Source of the DNA: Geodermatophilaceae bacterium NBWT11
Lineage (GTDB): Bacteria; Actinomycetota; Actinomycetes; Mycobacteriales; Geodermatophilaceae
DNA length: 64,000 bases
Assembly (NCBI GenBank): GCA_014218215.1
Contig: CP043652.1
Span: 1,364,001 to 1,428,000 of the forward strand
Direction: 5' to 3'
Part shown: one piece after another, positions 9,410 through 16,928 of the stretch
Numbering within the stretch: the stretch's first letter is position 1
How the letters are laid out: every line of letters begins with the position of its first letter
Position numbers and translations under genes: made by a program
Notes under the pieces: generated by a model
Seen by the model: the letters and a program-made list of their open reading frames with translations, nothing else
What the model was told of the DNA's origin: nothing
The model's database searches: none

Positions 9410-9880
9410 CTAGGAGGCAGCGTGCGCCCGGACCACCCTCCGCCGGGCCCAGGCCGCGGTCACCAGCCCGGCCAGCACCGCGCCGGTGGTGTTGAGCAGG
9501 GCGTCCAGCGGGGACACCACCCGGTCCAGCGGCAGCCACCACTGCAGCGCCTCGATCGAGCAGGCCACGGTGAGGGCGGCAGCGAGCAGCCGGCCCGGCC
9601 GACGCAGCGACGGCCAGCGGAGGACGGCGAGCACGGCTGGCGGGACCAGCAGCGCCAGGTTGCCCAGCAGCTGGGTGAGCGTGCCGGCGTCGTCCAGGCC
9701 GTCCAGGTACCAGCGCAGCTCCACGGCCGGGGCGCCCCAAGACCACCCGCCACCGGGGCCCGCGGGAGTCAACGTGGCCAGCACGACCAGGAGGGCGGCC
9801 CCCACGAGCGCGACCGCTGGCACGAGACGACCCGGATCGGCGGTCCGGGGGGCGGGCCGGACGAGGCTCGGTGCGGTCAC
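9410..9880 (-). CDS. VanZ-like family membrane protein
   Basis: A 156-aa protein starting at a GTG (9880). It has four predicted membrane segments. The motif LLGNLALLVPPAVLAVL is followed by SIEALQWWLPLDRVVSPLD and then LDALLNTTGAVLAG, which fits the VanZ-like family (conserved N-x-x-x-F/L-P, E-x-x-Q and D-x-x-x-N-T-x-G positions). VanZ-like proteins are associated with glycopeptide tolerance in some hosts, but most chromosomal members have no known role. It is first in a two-gene operon with the lipoprotein gene. Confidence 0.82.
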   Translation of the reverse strand: MTAPSLVRPAPRTADPGRLVPAVALVGAALLVVLATLTPAGPGGGWSWGAPAVELRWYLDGLDDAGTLTQLLGNLALLVPPAVLAVLRWPSLRRPGRLLAAALTVACSIEALQWWLPLDRVVSPLDALLNTTGAVLAGLVTAAWARRRVVRAHAAS

Positions 9881-10094
9881 TCCCCCACGGTCACCCGGCG
9901 CCCCGTGACCGCCCCGGGAGGGAGCTGTGGGTCCCCTGGGCGACCCCGAGGTCGGTTGCAGGTGACAACCGTCACGGTTCCTGGCGCGCCCACCGGGAAT
10001 GCACATCCGCTGCAGGGGTTGGCCACGTAAGCAGTACCGAGAGCTGTTGCGAGACCCCGCACCGCCGAGCACCGCCGCACCATCGGAGAACCCC

Positions 10095-10610
10095 GTGACC
10101 TGCCCGACCCTGCTCCGCCGCCACCCCGCGGTGGACGCCGTCTCCGACGCGGCGGACGAGTCGGCCCACCGGGTGCGTTCCTTCCTGCAGGGCCTGCGCG
10201 ACGGCGACGCCGGCAGCGCCCAGTTCGCCCGCTTCGTCTTCGTCGGGGGCCTGTCCAGCGCCCTGTACGCGGTCCTCTTCGTCGCTCTCGACGGCTTCGG
10301 CGACCAGGCCGCCAACCTCGCCGGCGCGATCGCCTCGACGCTGCTGGCCAACGAGCTGCACCGCCGGCTCACCTTCCACGCCGACGGCCGGGTCTCCTGG
10401 TTCACCGCGCAGTGGGAGGGCGGCGGCCTCGCCGTCGTCGGTCTCGTCGCCACCTCGCTGGCGCTGGCCTTCGCCCACCAGCTCCTGGGCGACACCACCT
10501 GGCAGGTGAACGTGCTGCTGATCGGCGCCGTCACCGGGGCCATCGGGCTGGTCCGCTTCGTGGCCCTGCGCGCCTGGGTGTTCACCACCCGTTCGCTCCA
10601 GCGCGGGTAG
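10095..10610 (+). CDS. GtrA-like family membrane protein
   Basis: A 171-aa protein. The GTG at 10095 is preferred because GGAGAA lies five bases upstream; an in-frame ATG at 9999 would add an unlikely arginine-rich extension. Four membrane helices follow a cytoplasmic N-terminus. AQFARFVFVGGLSSALYAVL, ANLAGAIASTLLANELHRRL and GLVRFVALRAWVF are typical GtrA signatures. Family members are thought to help move polyprenyl-linked sugars, or to assist membrane glycosyltransferases. It is divergent from the VanZ-like gene across a 214-nt spacer. Confidence 0.85.
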   Translation: MTCPTLLRRHPAVDAVSDAADESAHRVRSFLQGLRDGDAGSAQFARFVFVGGLSSALYAVLFVALDGFGDQAANLAGAIASTLLANELHRRLTFHADGRVSWFTAQWEGGGLAVVGLVATSLALAFAHQLLGDTTWQVNVLLIGAVTGAIGLVRFVALRAWVFTTRSLQRG

Positions 10611-10675
10611 TCCCGGGCTCACCGGGTAGGTGGTTGAGGACGCAACCGTCCTCGAGACCCCGGAGGCCTCCCCGC

Positions 10676-11275
10676 ATGACCAAGATCGCTGTCGTCTACT
10701 ACTCCTCCACCGGCAACACCCACCAGCTCGCCCAGGCCGTGGCCCAGGGCGCGCAGGACGCCGGCGCCGAGGTGCGCCTGCGCCGCGTCGCCGAGACCGC
10801 GCCGGACGCCGCACTGGACGCCAACCCGGCCTGGCGCGCGCACGCCGACTCCGTCGCCGACGTCCCGCTGGCCACCCCGGACGACATGGAGTGGGCCGAC
10901 GGCTACGCCCTCGGCACCCCCACCCGCTTCGGGACGCCGTCCGCCCAGCTCAAGGGCTACATCGACACCCTCGGCGGCCTGTGGGGCACCGGGAAGCTCG
11001 CGAACAAGGGCGCCACGGCGTTCACCAGCGCGCAGAACACCCACGGCGGCAACGAGTCGACCATCCTGACGCTGTTCAACGTCTTCTCCCACTTCGGCGC
11101 CGTCATCGTCCCGCCGGGCTACACCGACCCGCTGCTCTTCGCCGCGGGCGGCAACCCCTACGGCACCTCGGCCCCCTCGGGCGGCAACCCCGACGCCGTC
11201 GCCGACGAGGTGCTGGCCGCAGCCCGTTTCCAGGGCCGCCGGCTCGCCGAGATCAGCGCCAAGATCACCTCCTGA
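10676..11275 (+). CDS. wrbA: NAD(P)H:quinone oxidoreductase, WrbA type
   Basis: A 199-aa protein with an ATG start and GGAGG nine bases upstream. It has a flavodoxin-like fold: the FMN phosphate-binding loop is YYSSTGNTHQLAQ at the N-terminus, GTPTRFG (about 78-84) contacts the flavin ring, and the family motif TSAQNTHGGNEST lies near 115-127. The length matches the WrbA family (~200 aa). WrbA reduces quinones by two electrons with NAD(P)H, protecting against redox cycling. It appears monocistronic and is followed by a strong hairpin. Confidence 0.93.
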   Translation: MTKIAVVYYSSTGNTHQLAQAVAQGAQDAGAEVRLRRVAETAPDAALDANPAWRAHADSVADVPLATPDDMEWADGYALGTPTRFGTPSAQLKGYIDTLGGLWGTGKLANKGATAFTSAQNTHGGNESTILTLFNVFSHFGAVIVPPGYTDPLLFAAGGNPYGTSAPSGGNPDAVADEVLAAARFQGRRLAEISAKITS

Positions 11276-11280
11276 ACCAC

Positions 11281-11318
11281 CCGCGCCCGGACGTGAGCCT
11301 GCTCGCGTCCGGGCGCGG
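11281..11318 (+). terminator. Terminator hairpin after wrbA
   Basis: Thirteen-base arms CCGCGCCCGGACG (11281-11293) and CGTCCGGGCGCGG (11306-11318) pair perfectly around a 12-nt loop, five bases after the wrbA stop codon. There is no U-run, as is usual for very GC-rich actinobacterial terminators. Confidence 0.7.
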
Positions 11319-11347
11319 CCCCACCAGGGGCTCACTACCCTGACCCG

Positions 11348-12895
11348 GTGACGACACCGCCCGTGACCAGCGACGACGTCGAGGGCGACCCGACCCCCAC
11401 CCCGGCTCGCCGCAGCCGGCTGCGGGGCCCGGTCCGCTGGTTGCAGCGCATCGTCGTCGCCCTGGTCGGGGCCACCCTGGGCGTGCTGTTGTTCGCCCGG
11501 GTCGAGGCACCGATCGGCCCCTTCGACGCCACCGTCGCCTTCACCCCGGCCACCGACGGTGGGGCCGAGCTCGAGATCCCGCCGCTGGGCGCGCTCGCCG
11601 TCGACGCCTACGACGGTCCGCTCCGGCTGGACGTCCAGCTGCGCCGGGTCGACCAGCTGCGGGCCCAGGAGCTGGCCACCGACCCCGGTCAGCTCGACGG
11701 GGTCGTCGACCGGGTCAGCGCCGACCTGCAGGCCGCGGTCGTCCAGCTGGCCTGGACCACCGCCGCCGCCGGCATCGGCGGTGCGGCGCTGTTCTCCCTC
11801 GTCGCGCTGCGCCGGAAGCGGGAGCCGCTGATCGCCGTCGGGCTGTCCACCGTGCTGCTGGTCGGCACCGCCGGCCTGGGGGCTGCGACCTGGCGGCCGG
11901 AGGCGCTGTCCCAGCCGACGTACACCGGGCTCCTGGTCAACGCCAACAGCCTCATCGGCAGCGCGCAGGACATCGTGGCCCGCTACGACGCCTACCGGGC
12001 CTCCCTGGAGGACCTGGTCACCAACGTCAGCACGCTCTACTCCGCGGTGTCCACGCTGCCCGACCCCTCGGGCACCGGCGACAGCGTGGCGCTGCTGCAC
12101 GTCGCCGACATCCACCTGAACCCCGCCGGGGCGGACCTGGTGGAGCAGATCGTGAGCCAGTTCGACATCGACGGCGTGCTGGACACCGGCGACATCGTCG
12201 ACTGGGGCAGCGCCGCGGAGAACCAGACCTTCGACTGGATCGGCGACCTCGGCGTCCCCTACGTCTACATCCGGGGCAACCACGACTCGCTGAACACCGC
12301 CCTGGCCGTCGCCGCCCAGCCCAACGCCGTCGTGCTCGACGACTCCGCGACGACGGTGGCCGGGATCGAGGTCGTCGGCGCACCCGACCCCCGGTTCACC
12401 CCGGACAAGGACGCCATGCCCGAGACCCAGACGCTGGAGGAGACCGGCGAGGAGCTGCGTGACTTCGCAGAGACCCTCGACGACCCGCCGGCCATCGCGA
12501 TGGTGCACGACCCCAAGCAGGCCCCGCCGCTGGACGGCGTGGTCGACGTCGTGCTGGCCGGGCACACCCACACCCGTGAGGTGTCGGTGCTCGAGGACGG
12601 CACCCGGCTGATGGTCGAGGGCTCCACCGGCGGCGCCGGGCTGCGCGGGCTGCAGGGCGAGGACCCCACCCCGCTCAGCGCCACCGTGCTCTACCTGGAC
12701 CCCACCACCGGCGCGCTCACCGCCTGGGACGAGATCACCCTGGGCGGCCTCGGCCAGTCCGAGGTGACCATCCAGCGGCAGTACGTCGAACCGCTGCCCA
12801 CCGGGGACGACGAGACACCCACCGACGAGACACCCACCGACGAGACACCCACCGACGGGACACCCACCGAGGCTCCAGCGGGCCCGACCGGCTGA
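11348..12895 (+). CDS. Membrane-anchored metallophosphoesterase
   Basis: A 515-aa protein with a GTG start. One membrane helix lies at about 31-50, followed by an extracytoplasmic beta-rich region and two more hydrophobic segments (about 140-160 and 165-185). The C-terminal half is a calcineurin-type phosphoesterase with all core metal motifs: ADIHL (about 252), GDIVDW (about 281), RGNHDS (about 309) and GHTHT (about 404). Substrates of this family vary (nucleotides, phospholipids, proteins); here the catalytic domain is probably outside the membrane. The last ~35 residues are a low-complexity tail built from ETPTD units. No operon partner is evident. Confidence 0.87.
   Translation: MTTPPVTSDDVEGDPTPTPARRSRLRGPVRWLQRIVVALVGATLGVLLFARVEAPIGPFDATVAFTPATDGGAELEIPPLGALAVDAYDGPLRLDVQLRRVDQLRAQELATDPGQLDGVVDRVSADLQAAVVQLAWTTAAAGIGGAALFSLVALRRKREPLIAVGLSTVLLVGTAGLGAATWRPEALSQPTYTGLLVNANSLIGSAQDIVARYDAYRASLEDLVTNVSTLYSAVSTLPDPSGTGDSVALLHVADIHLNPAGADLVEQIVSQFDIDGVLDTGDIVDWGSAAENQTFDWIGDLGVPYVYIRGNHDSLNTALAVAAQPNAVVLDDSATTVAGIEVVGAPDPRFTPDKDAMPETQTLEETGEELRDFAETLDDPPAIAMVHDPKQAPPLDGVVDVVLAGHTHTREVSVLEDGTRLMVEGSTGGAGLRGLQGEDPTPLSATVLYLDPTTGALTAWDEITLGGLGQSEVTIQRQYVEPLPTGDDETPTDETPTDETPTDGTPTEAPAGPTG
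12811..12870 (+). repeat. Four tandem 15-nt coding repeats
   Basis: Three identical copies of CGAGACACCCACCGA and one with a single change (CGGGACACCCACCGA) encode the ETPTD tail of the metallophosphoesterase. The unit is five codons, so copy-number change would keep the frame. Confidence 0.85.
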
Positions 12896-12913
12896 GCCCT
12901 ACGCTGCGGCACC

Positions 12914-13246
12914 ATGCGCCTGACGACCCGCCCCGCCCGCCTCGCCGTCCCGCTGCTGGTCGGCGGCCTCGCCCTCGTGCCGCTGGCCGGCTGCTCGTTC
13001 ACCTCGAACAACGTGTCGTGCTCGGGCTCGGAGTGCACGGCGACCCTGACCGGGGAGGGCTCGGAGGCCTCGATCCTCGGCAACTCGCTGGTGTTCGCCG
13101 GCACCCAGGACGGCCGGGCCACGCTGTCGGTCGGGGACGCCGAGGTCTCCTGCGCCGCCGGGGAGAGCGTCAGCGCCGGACCCCTGGAGCTGACCTGCAC
13201 CAGCGTCAGCGACGACTCCGTGGAGCTGTCGGCCTCGCTGGGGTAG
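12914..13246 (+). CDS. Small putative lipoprotein
   Basis: A 110-aa protein with an ATG start. A signal peptide with an arginine-containing n-region runs into the lipobox PLAGC, with Cys near residue 27. The mature ~84 residues contain four further cysteines (VSCSGSECT, VSCAAG, LTCTSV) and short Thr/Ser/Val beta-like stretches, so one or two disulfides are likely. It is not a recognised family. It converges on the next gene with only one base between stop codons. Confidence 0.7.
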   Translation: MRLTTRPARLAVPLLVGGLALVPLAGCSFTSNNVSCSGSECTATLTGEGSEASILGNSLVFAGTQDGRATLSVGDAEVSCAAGESVSAGPLELTCTSVSDDSVELSASLG

Positions 13247-13247
13247 G

Positions 13248-13901
13248 TCAGGGGGTCTGGACCTCCACCACGACCCGCGAGGGTCCGGTGAGGGCGTAGA
13301 CCCGGAACGGGGTCTCCGCGCCGAGACCCACGTAGGCCAGCGCCTGGCCCTCGAACACCGAGTCGTAGAAGACGCCCTGCACGGTCCCCGTGTCCGAGGC
13401 CGTGCCCCCGCGGGCGATCTCGGGCACGTCGGGCGCCTCGTAGGGGTTCGTGACGCCGGTCAGGGTGACCCGCAGGAACGTCGTCCCCGGCACGTCCACC
13501 GGGTCGCCGGTGCCCTCGGCCGTCGCGCTGTCGGTGTAGGCGACGTCCCAGCCCGGCACGGCGCTGCCCGAGACCTCGAAGACCACGCGGTCGAAGCCGT
13601 CGTGGGCCCCGATCCGCAGGTCGGTGACCACCGTCGGGCCCTCCCCGGCCTGCGCCTCGCCGGTGTCCGGCTCGGTGTCCGCCGGGAAGGGCGGTGCGTC
13701 GGTCGCCGCGTCGTCCTCGGTGTCGTCGGCGGGCGTCCCGGCGTTCCCGGTGGTCGTCGTCGGGGTCGTGGAACTGCTGGCGGCGGCCGGTGAGGAGCTG
13801 CTCGAGGTCTCCTCGGTGTCCCCGCCGCCGCAGCCGGCGAGCAGCACCAGCGCGGACAGCGGGACGGCGGCCAGTCCTCGGGTCAGGGCGGTGCGTGGCA
13901 T
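13248..13901 (-). CDS. AMIN-like domain lipoprotein
   Basis: A 217-aa protein starting at the ATG at 13901. Lipobox LLAGC, with Cys near residue 24, is followed by a ~60-residue Ser/Thr/Asp-rich linker. A beta-rich domain follows with TVVTDLRIGAHDGFDRVVFE, VTNPYEAPDVPE, VFEGQALAYVGL and SRVVVEVQTP. The GFDRVVFE strand and overall pattern fit the AMIN-like domain found in actinobacterial exported proteins. AMIN-type domains often bind the cell envelope; no enzymatic residues are seen. Confidence 0.75.
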   Translation of the reverse strand: MPRTALTRGLAAVPLSALVLLAGCGGGDTEETSSSSSPAAASSSTTPTTTTGNAGTPADDTEDDAATDAPPFPADTEPDTGEAQAGEGPTVVTDLRIGAHDGFDRVVFEVSGSAVPGWDVAYTDSATAEGTGDPVDVPGTTFLRVTLTGVTNPYEAPDVPEIARGGTASDTGTVQGVFYDSVFEGQALAYVGLGAETPFRVYALTGPSRVVVEVQTP

Positions 13902-14046
13902 GTCCCCACCCTGGCAGCCCCGATCCCGATGGCGGCCGACCGGCGCGCGGGCCTCCCCCGGGCAGGTGAGGCTGCCCTGCCGTTTCACCTCGGCGGGCAC
14001 CGGGGAGGACGCACCGGCCCCACACCCCACCCCCGGAAGGTCCCCC

Positions 14047-14631
14047 GTGCTCGACGTCACCGACCTGGTCCTCGAGGACCACCACACGATGCGCCGCCAG
14101 TTCGCCCTGCTCGACGACGTCTGGGACGACCCGCGCGCCCTCGGCATGGTCTGGAAGGGCCTCGCCCGACTGCTGGACGTGCACGCCGCGTGCGAGGAGG
14201 AGGTGTTCTACCCCTACCTGCTCAAGTACGGCGACTCCGGCGACGACGACGCGACCGAGGGCGACGTCGTCGACGAGACCGACGACGCGATCGGCGACCA
14301 CGACGAGATCCGGGACGCCGTGGCCGCCGCCGGCAAGGAGGAGCCGGGCACCGAGGCCTGGTGGGCGGCGGTGCGCAAGGCCCGCGAGGAGAACGACGAC
14401 CACCTGGCCGAGGAGGAGCACGACGCGCTGCCGGACTTCCGTCGCAACGCCTCGGTCGAGCTGAGGGCCGAGCTGGCGCTGCGCTGGCTGGACTGGCGGT
14501 ACGCGCACGACTCCGGCGAGGGCATCACCTACGACAAGGAGCCCGAGGCCTACATCGAGCAGTACCGGTCGCACCCGGTCGCCGACCCGGTCGAGCACCC
14601 CGTCGCGGCGACCTCGGTCACCCACGGCTGA
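14047..14631 (+). CDS. Hemerythrin HHE domain protein
   Basis: A 194-aa protein starting at the GTG at 14047, with GGAAGG upstream. It is a four-helix hemerythrin-like domain with the metal-ligand pattern EDHHTMRRQF (helix 1), LDVHAACEEEVFYP (helix 2), GDHDEI (helix 3) and HLAEEEHDALPD (helix 4), consistent with a non-haem di-iron site. Actinobacterial relatives are linked to oxygen, nitric oxide or oxidative-stress sensing; a specific role is not shown here. The C-terminal ~50 residues extend beyond the bundle. A strong hairpin follows. Confidence 0.9.
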   Translation: MLDVTDLVLEDHHTMRRQFALLDDVWDDPRALGMVWKGLARLLDVHAACEEEVFYPYLLKYGDSGDDDATEGDVVDETDDAIGDHDEIRDAVAAAGKEEPGTEAWWAAVRKAREENDDHLAEEEHDALPDFRRNASVELRAELALRWLDWRYAHDSGEGITYDKEPEAYIEQYRSHPVADPVEHPVAATSVTHG

Positions 14632-14640
14632 GCAGCTCCT

Positions 14641-14678
14641 GGCTCGCCCGACCCCCTGTCCGGGGGGTCGGGCGAGCC
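14641..14678 (+). terminator. Terminator hairpin before tRNA cluster
   Basis: GGCTCGCCCGACCCCC (14641-14656) pairs perfectly with GGGGGTCGGGCGAGCC (14663-14678) around a 6-nt loop, nine bases after the hemerythrin stop codon. It isolates the tRNA genes from upstream transcription. Confidence 0.75.
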
Positions 14679-14711
14679 GTGTATGGTTCGTCCTGCCTCC
14701 AGCGAGCACGA

Positions 14712-14784
14712 GCCCTCATCGTCTAGTGGTCCAGGACGCCGCCCTTTCAAGGCGGTAGCACGGGTTCGAACCCCGTTGGGGGCA
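14712..14784 (+). tRNA. tRNA-Glu (UUC)
   Basis: A 73-nt cloverleaf. The acceptor GCCCTCA pairs with TGGGGGC, the anticodon stem-loop is CCGCC-CTTTCAA-GGCGG with anticodon TTC, and the T-arm is CGGGTTCGAACCCCG with one irregular pair. The 3' CCA is not encoded. Confidence 0.95.
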
Positions 14785-14805
14785 CGCACCACAGCACAAC
14801 AGCAA

Positions 14806-14879
14806 GGCCCTGTAGCGCAGTTGGTTAGCGCGCCGCCCTGTCACGGCGGAGGTCGCGGGTTCGAGTCCCGTCAGGGTCG
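14806..14879 (+). tRNA. tRNA-Asp (GUC)
   Basis: A 74-nt cloverleaf. The acceptor GGCCCTG pairs with CAGGGTC (one G-U), the anticodon stem-loop is CCGCC-CTGTCAC-GGCGG with anticodon GTC, and the T-loop is TTCGAGT. It lies 21 nt after tRNA-Glu. CCA is not encoded. Confidence 0.95.
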
Positions 14880-14925
14880 CCGACCGATGTCCACGGAAGC
14901 ACCAGCCCGAGGATGCCGGCACCGG

Positions 14926-14999
14926 GGCCAGGTAGCTCAGTCGGTACGAGCGCTCGCCTGAAAAGCGAGAGGTCGGCGGTTCGACCCCGCCCCTGGCCA
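14926..14999 (+). tRNA. tRNA-Phe (GAA)
   Basis: A 74-nt cloverleaf. The acceptor GGCCAGG pairs with CCTGGCC, the anticodon stem-loop is CTCGC-CTGAAAA-GCGAG with anticodon GAA, and the T-loop is TTCGACC. It is third in the Glu-Asp-Phe cluster. CCA is not encoded, and no integrase or attachment-site duplication was seen beside it. Confidence 0.95.
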
Positions 15000-15100
15000 C
15001 CCCACTCCCGCCGATTCGCTTCACAGGACCGGCACAGCACCTCCACCTGGTCCACAGAGGCCGCCCCCGCAGAGTCGTCTCCACGACCTGAGGAGGACCC

Positions 15101-15379
15101 GTGGAGCAGACCGACCCGCTCGAGACCCGCCACCGGGGCACCCGCCGCGTGCGGGCGGTGACCGCGTCGCTGGCCGGGGCGGCCGTCGTCGGCACCGGGG
15201 CGCTCGTCGTCGTGGTCGCCGACCAGCACCCGGCTGCCGCGTCCACGTCCACGTCCACCACCACGCAGGTGCCGGCCGACGCCGACCGGCCCACCGTCCC
15301 GTTCGGCGGCCCGCCCTCGACCGGACTCGGCCAGGCCCCCGCCGGCGGCGGCTCGCACGCCTCGAGCGGTGGCTCGTGA
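15101..15379 (+). CDS. Small single-pass protein with Ser/Thr/Gly-rich exported tail
   Basis: A 92-aa protein with a GTG start and AGGAGG directly upstream. An arginine-rich N-terminus (RHRGTRRVR) precedes one hydrophobic helix (about 20-41). The rest is a Ser/Thr-, then Pro/Gly-rich tail ending SHASSGGS, which should lie outside the membrane by the positive-inside rule. Its stop codon overlaps the apbE start (GTGA), so the two are translationally coupled. Operons of this type usually carry an FMN-binding domain protein at this position; no such domain is visible here. No family recognised. Confidence 0.75.
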   Translation: MEQTDPLETRHRGTRRVRAVTASLAGAAVVGTGALVVVVADQHPAAASTSTSTTTQVPADADRPTVPFGGPPSTGLGQAPAGGGSHASSGGS

Positions 15380-16311
15380 CCAGCACCCTGCCGGCGCGCA
15401 CCGTCGCGACGGCGGACTGGGAGGCATGGACCTGCCGGGTGCGGCTGGCCGTCACCGACCCCGCCGCGCTGGACGAGGCCCGTGAGCTGCTCGTCGACGA
15501 CCTGGCCACCGTGGACCTGGCCTGCAGCCGGTTCCGCCCGGACGCCGAGCTGGCCCTGCTGGACGGCGCGCAGGGCCGCTGGGTGACGGTCAGCCCGCTG
15601 CTCACCGAGGCCCTGCAGGTGGCGGTGCGGGCCGCCCGGCTCACCGCAGGGGACGTCGACCCCACCGTGGGCGGCGCCATGGCCGAGCTCGGCTACGACC
15701 GGGACCTCGACCGGATCGACCCGGGCGCGGTGCCCGGCGTCGTCCACCCCGTCGCCGGCTGGCAGACCGTCGAGCTCGACGTGCCGGGCAACCGCGTCCG
15801 GGTGCCGGCCGGGGTCCGGCTCGACCTGGGTGCGACCGCCAAGGCCTGGACCGCCGACCGGGCCGCGGCCGAGATCACCAGGCGCACCGGGGCCGGGGTG
15901 CTCGTCTCGATCGGCGGGGACGTCGCCGTGGCCGGGCCCGCCCCGGAGGGCGGCTGGAGGGTGCGGGTCTCCGACGTCACCGGGGACCCCGACGGCCCGG
16001 CGCCGGCGGGCTCGGCCGTGGTCACGCTGACCGACGGCGGGCTCGCCACCTCCAGCACCCGGGCCCGGCGCTGGCTGCACGGGGGCGTCGAGGTGCACCA
16101 CCTGCTGGACCCGCGCACCGGGCTGCCCGCCCGGTCGGCCTGGCGGACGGTCAGCGTCGCCGCGGGCAGCTGCGTGGACGCCAACACCGTCAGCACCGCC
16201 TGCGTCGTCCGCGGGCACCGGGCCCTGCCCTGGCTGCGGGAGCTCGGCGTCCCGGCCCGACTCGTCACCGAGGACGGCGACGTGCTCACCGCCGGGGGGT
16301 GGCCGGCGTGA
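15376..16311 (+). CDS. apbE: FAD:protein FMN transferase, ApbE family
   Basis: A 311-aa protein with a GTG start overlapping the previous stop. ApbE signatures seen: DVDPTVGGAM (about 95-105), RLDLGATAKAWTADRAA (about 155, the FAD/Mg-binding G-A-x-A-K region), VSIGGDVAVAG (about 178-188) and HHLLDPRTGLPA (about 238). These enzymes transfer FMN from FAD to a Thr/Ser of a target protein. No obvious signal peptide is present, so it may act in the cytoplasm, or export may use an uncleaved N-terminus. The downstream redox genes suggest that the target is in the same electron-transfer chain. Confidence 0.92.
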   Translation: MTSTLPARTVATADWEAWTCRVRLAVTDPAALDEARELLVDDLATVDLACSRFRPDAELALLDGAQGRWVTVSPLLTEALQVAVRAARLTAGDVDPTVGGAMAELGYDRDLDRIDPGAVPGVVHPVAGWQTVELDVPGNRVRVPAGVRLDLGATAKAWTADRAAAEITRRTGAGVLVSIGGDVAVAGPAPEGGWRVRVSDVTGDPDGPAPAGSAVVTLTDGGLATSSTRARRWLHGGVEVHHLLDPRTGLPARSAWRTVSVAAGSCVDANTVSTACVVRGHRALPWLRELGVPARLVTEDGDVLTAGGWPA

Positions 16312-16928
16312 CCGCGCTGACCGACGGTGCCTTCCTCTGGTACCTCAACCGGGCCACCGGACTGGTCTCGCTGCTGCTGATGACGGCGACCGTCGTGCTC
16401 GGCGTCGCCGTCCAGCGGCAGGTGCGGCTGCCCGGACTGCCGCGCTTCGGCGTGGTCGGCCTGCACCGCAACGTGTCGCTGGTGTCGGCGGTGCTGCTGG
16501 TCGTGCACGTGGTCAGCGCGGTCGTCGACTCCTACGTGAGCATCGGCTGGCTGGACACCGTCGTCCCCTTCGTGTCGGGCTACGAGCCGTTCTGGGTCGG
16601 CCTGGGCACGCTGGCGGTCGACCTCACCGCGCTGGTCGTGGTGACCAGCCTGCTGCGCGGCCGGCTCCCGGCCCGCGTCTGGCGCGGCGTGCACTGGACC
16701 CCCTACGCACTCTGGCCGCTGGCCTTCCTGCACGGGCTGGGCGCCGGCACCGACCTCGGGTCGGGCTGGGTGCTCGCCGGCGCGCTGGCCTGCGCCGCCG
16801 CGGTGGCCGTCGCCTCGACGGTCGCCGCCACCGGACGGCTGCGTTCCCGGCCCCCGCTGGAGCGGGCCCCCGCCGCGCTGGCCGCCGTGTCCGCCGGCCC
16901 CTCCCCCGCCCCCTTCCGGAACAGGTGA
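16308..16928 (+). CDS. Ferric-reductase-like transmembrane protein (haem b type)
   Basis: A 206-aa protein. The GTG at 16308 overlaps the apbE stop (GTGA) and is preferred over a GTG nine bases upstream. Five to six membrane helices are evident. Possible haem-ligand histidines lie in GLHRNVSLV (about 49), LLVVHVVSA (about 64), RGVHWTPYAL (about 127) and LAFLHGLG (about 141). The layout fits the ferric reductase/cytochrome b561-like membrane domain without its own FAD/NADPH domain. It would pass electrons across the membrane from the NuoF-like and ferredoxin proteins encoded next. Confidence 0.83.
   Translation: MTALTDGAFLWYLNRATGLVSLLLMTATVVLGVAVQRQVRLPGLPRFGVVGLHRNVSLVSAVLLVVHVVSAVVDSYVSIGWLDTVVPFVSGYEPFWVGLGTLAVDLTALVVVTSLLRGRLPARVWRGVHWTPYALWPLAFLHGLGAGTDLGSGWVLAGALACAAAVAVASTVAATGRLRSRPPLERAPAALAAVSAGPSPAPFRNR

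Noticed and set aside
9999-10094. ATG at 9999 as the GtrA-like start
   Set aside because: The added residues are Arg/Pro-rich and poorly matched to the family, and the GTG at 10095 has a well-placed GGAGAA.
14712-14999. tRNA cluster as a phage or island attachment site
   Set aside because: No integrase, no partial tRNA duplication and no composition change were seen on either side.
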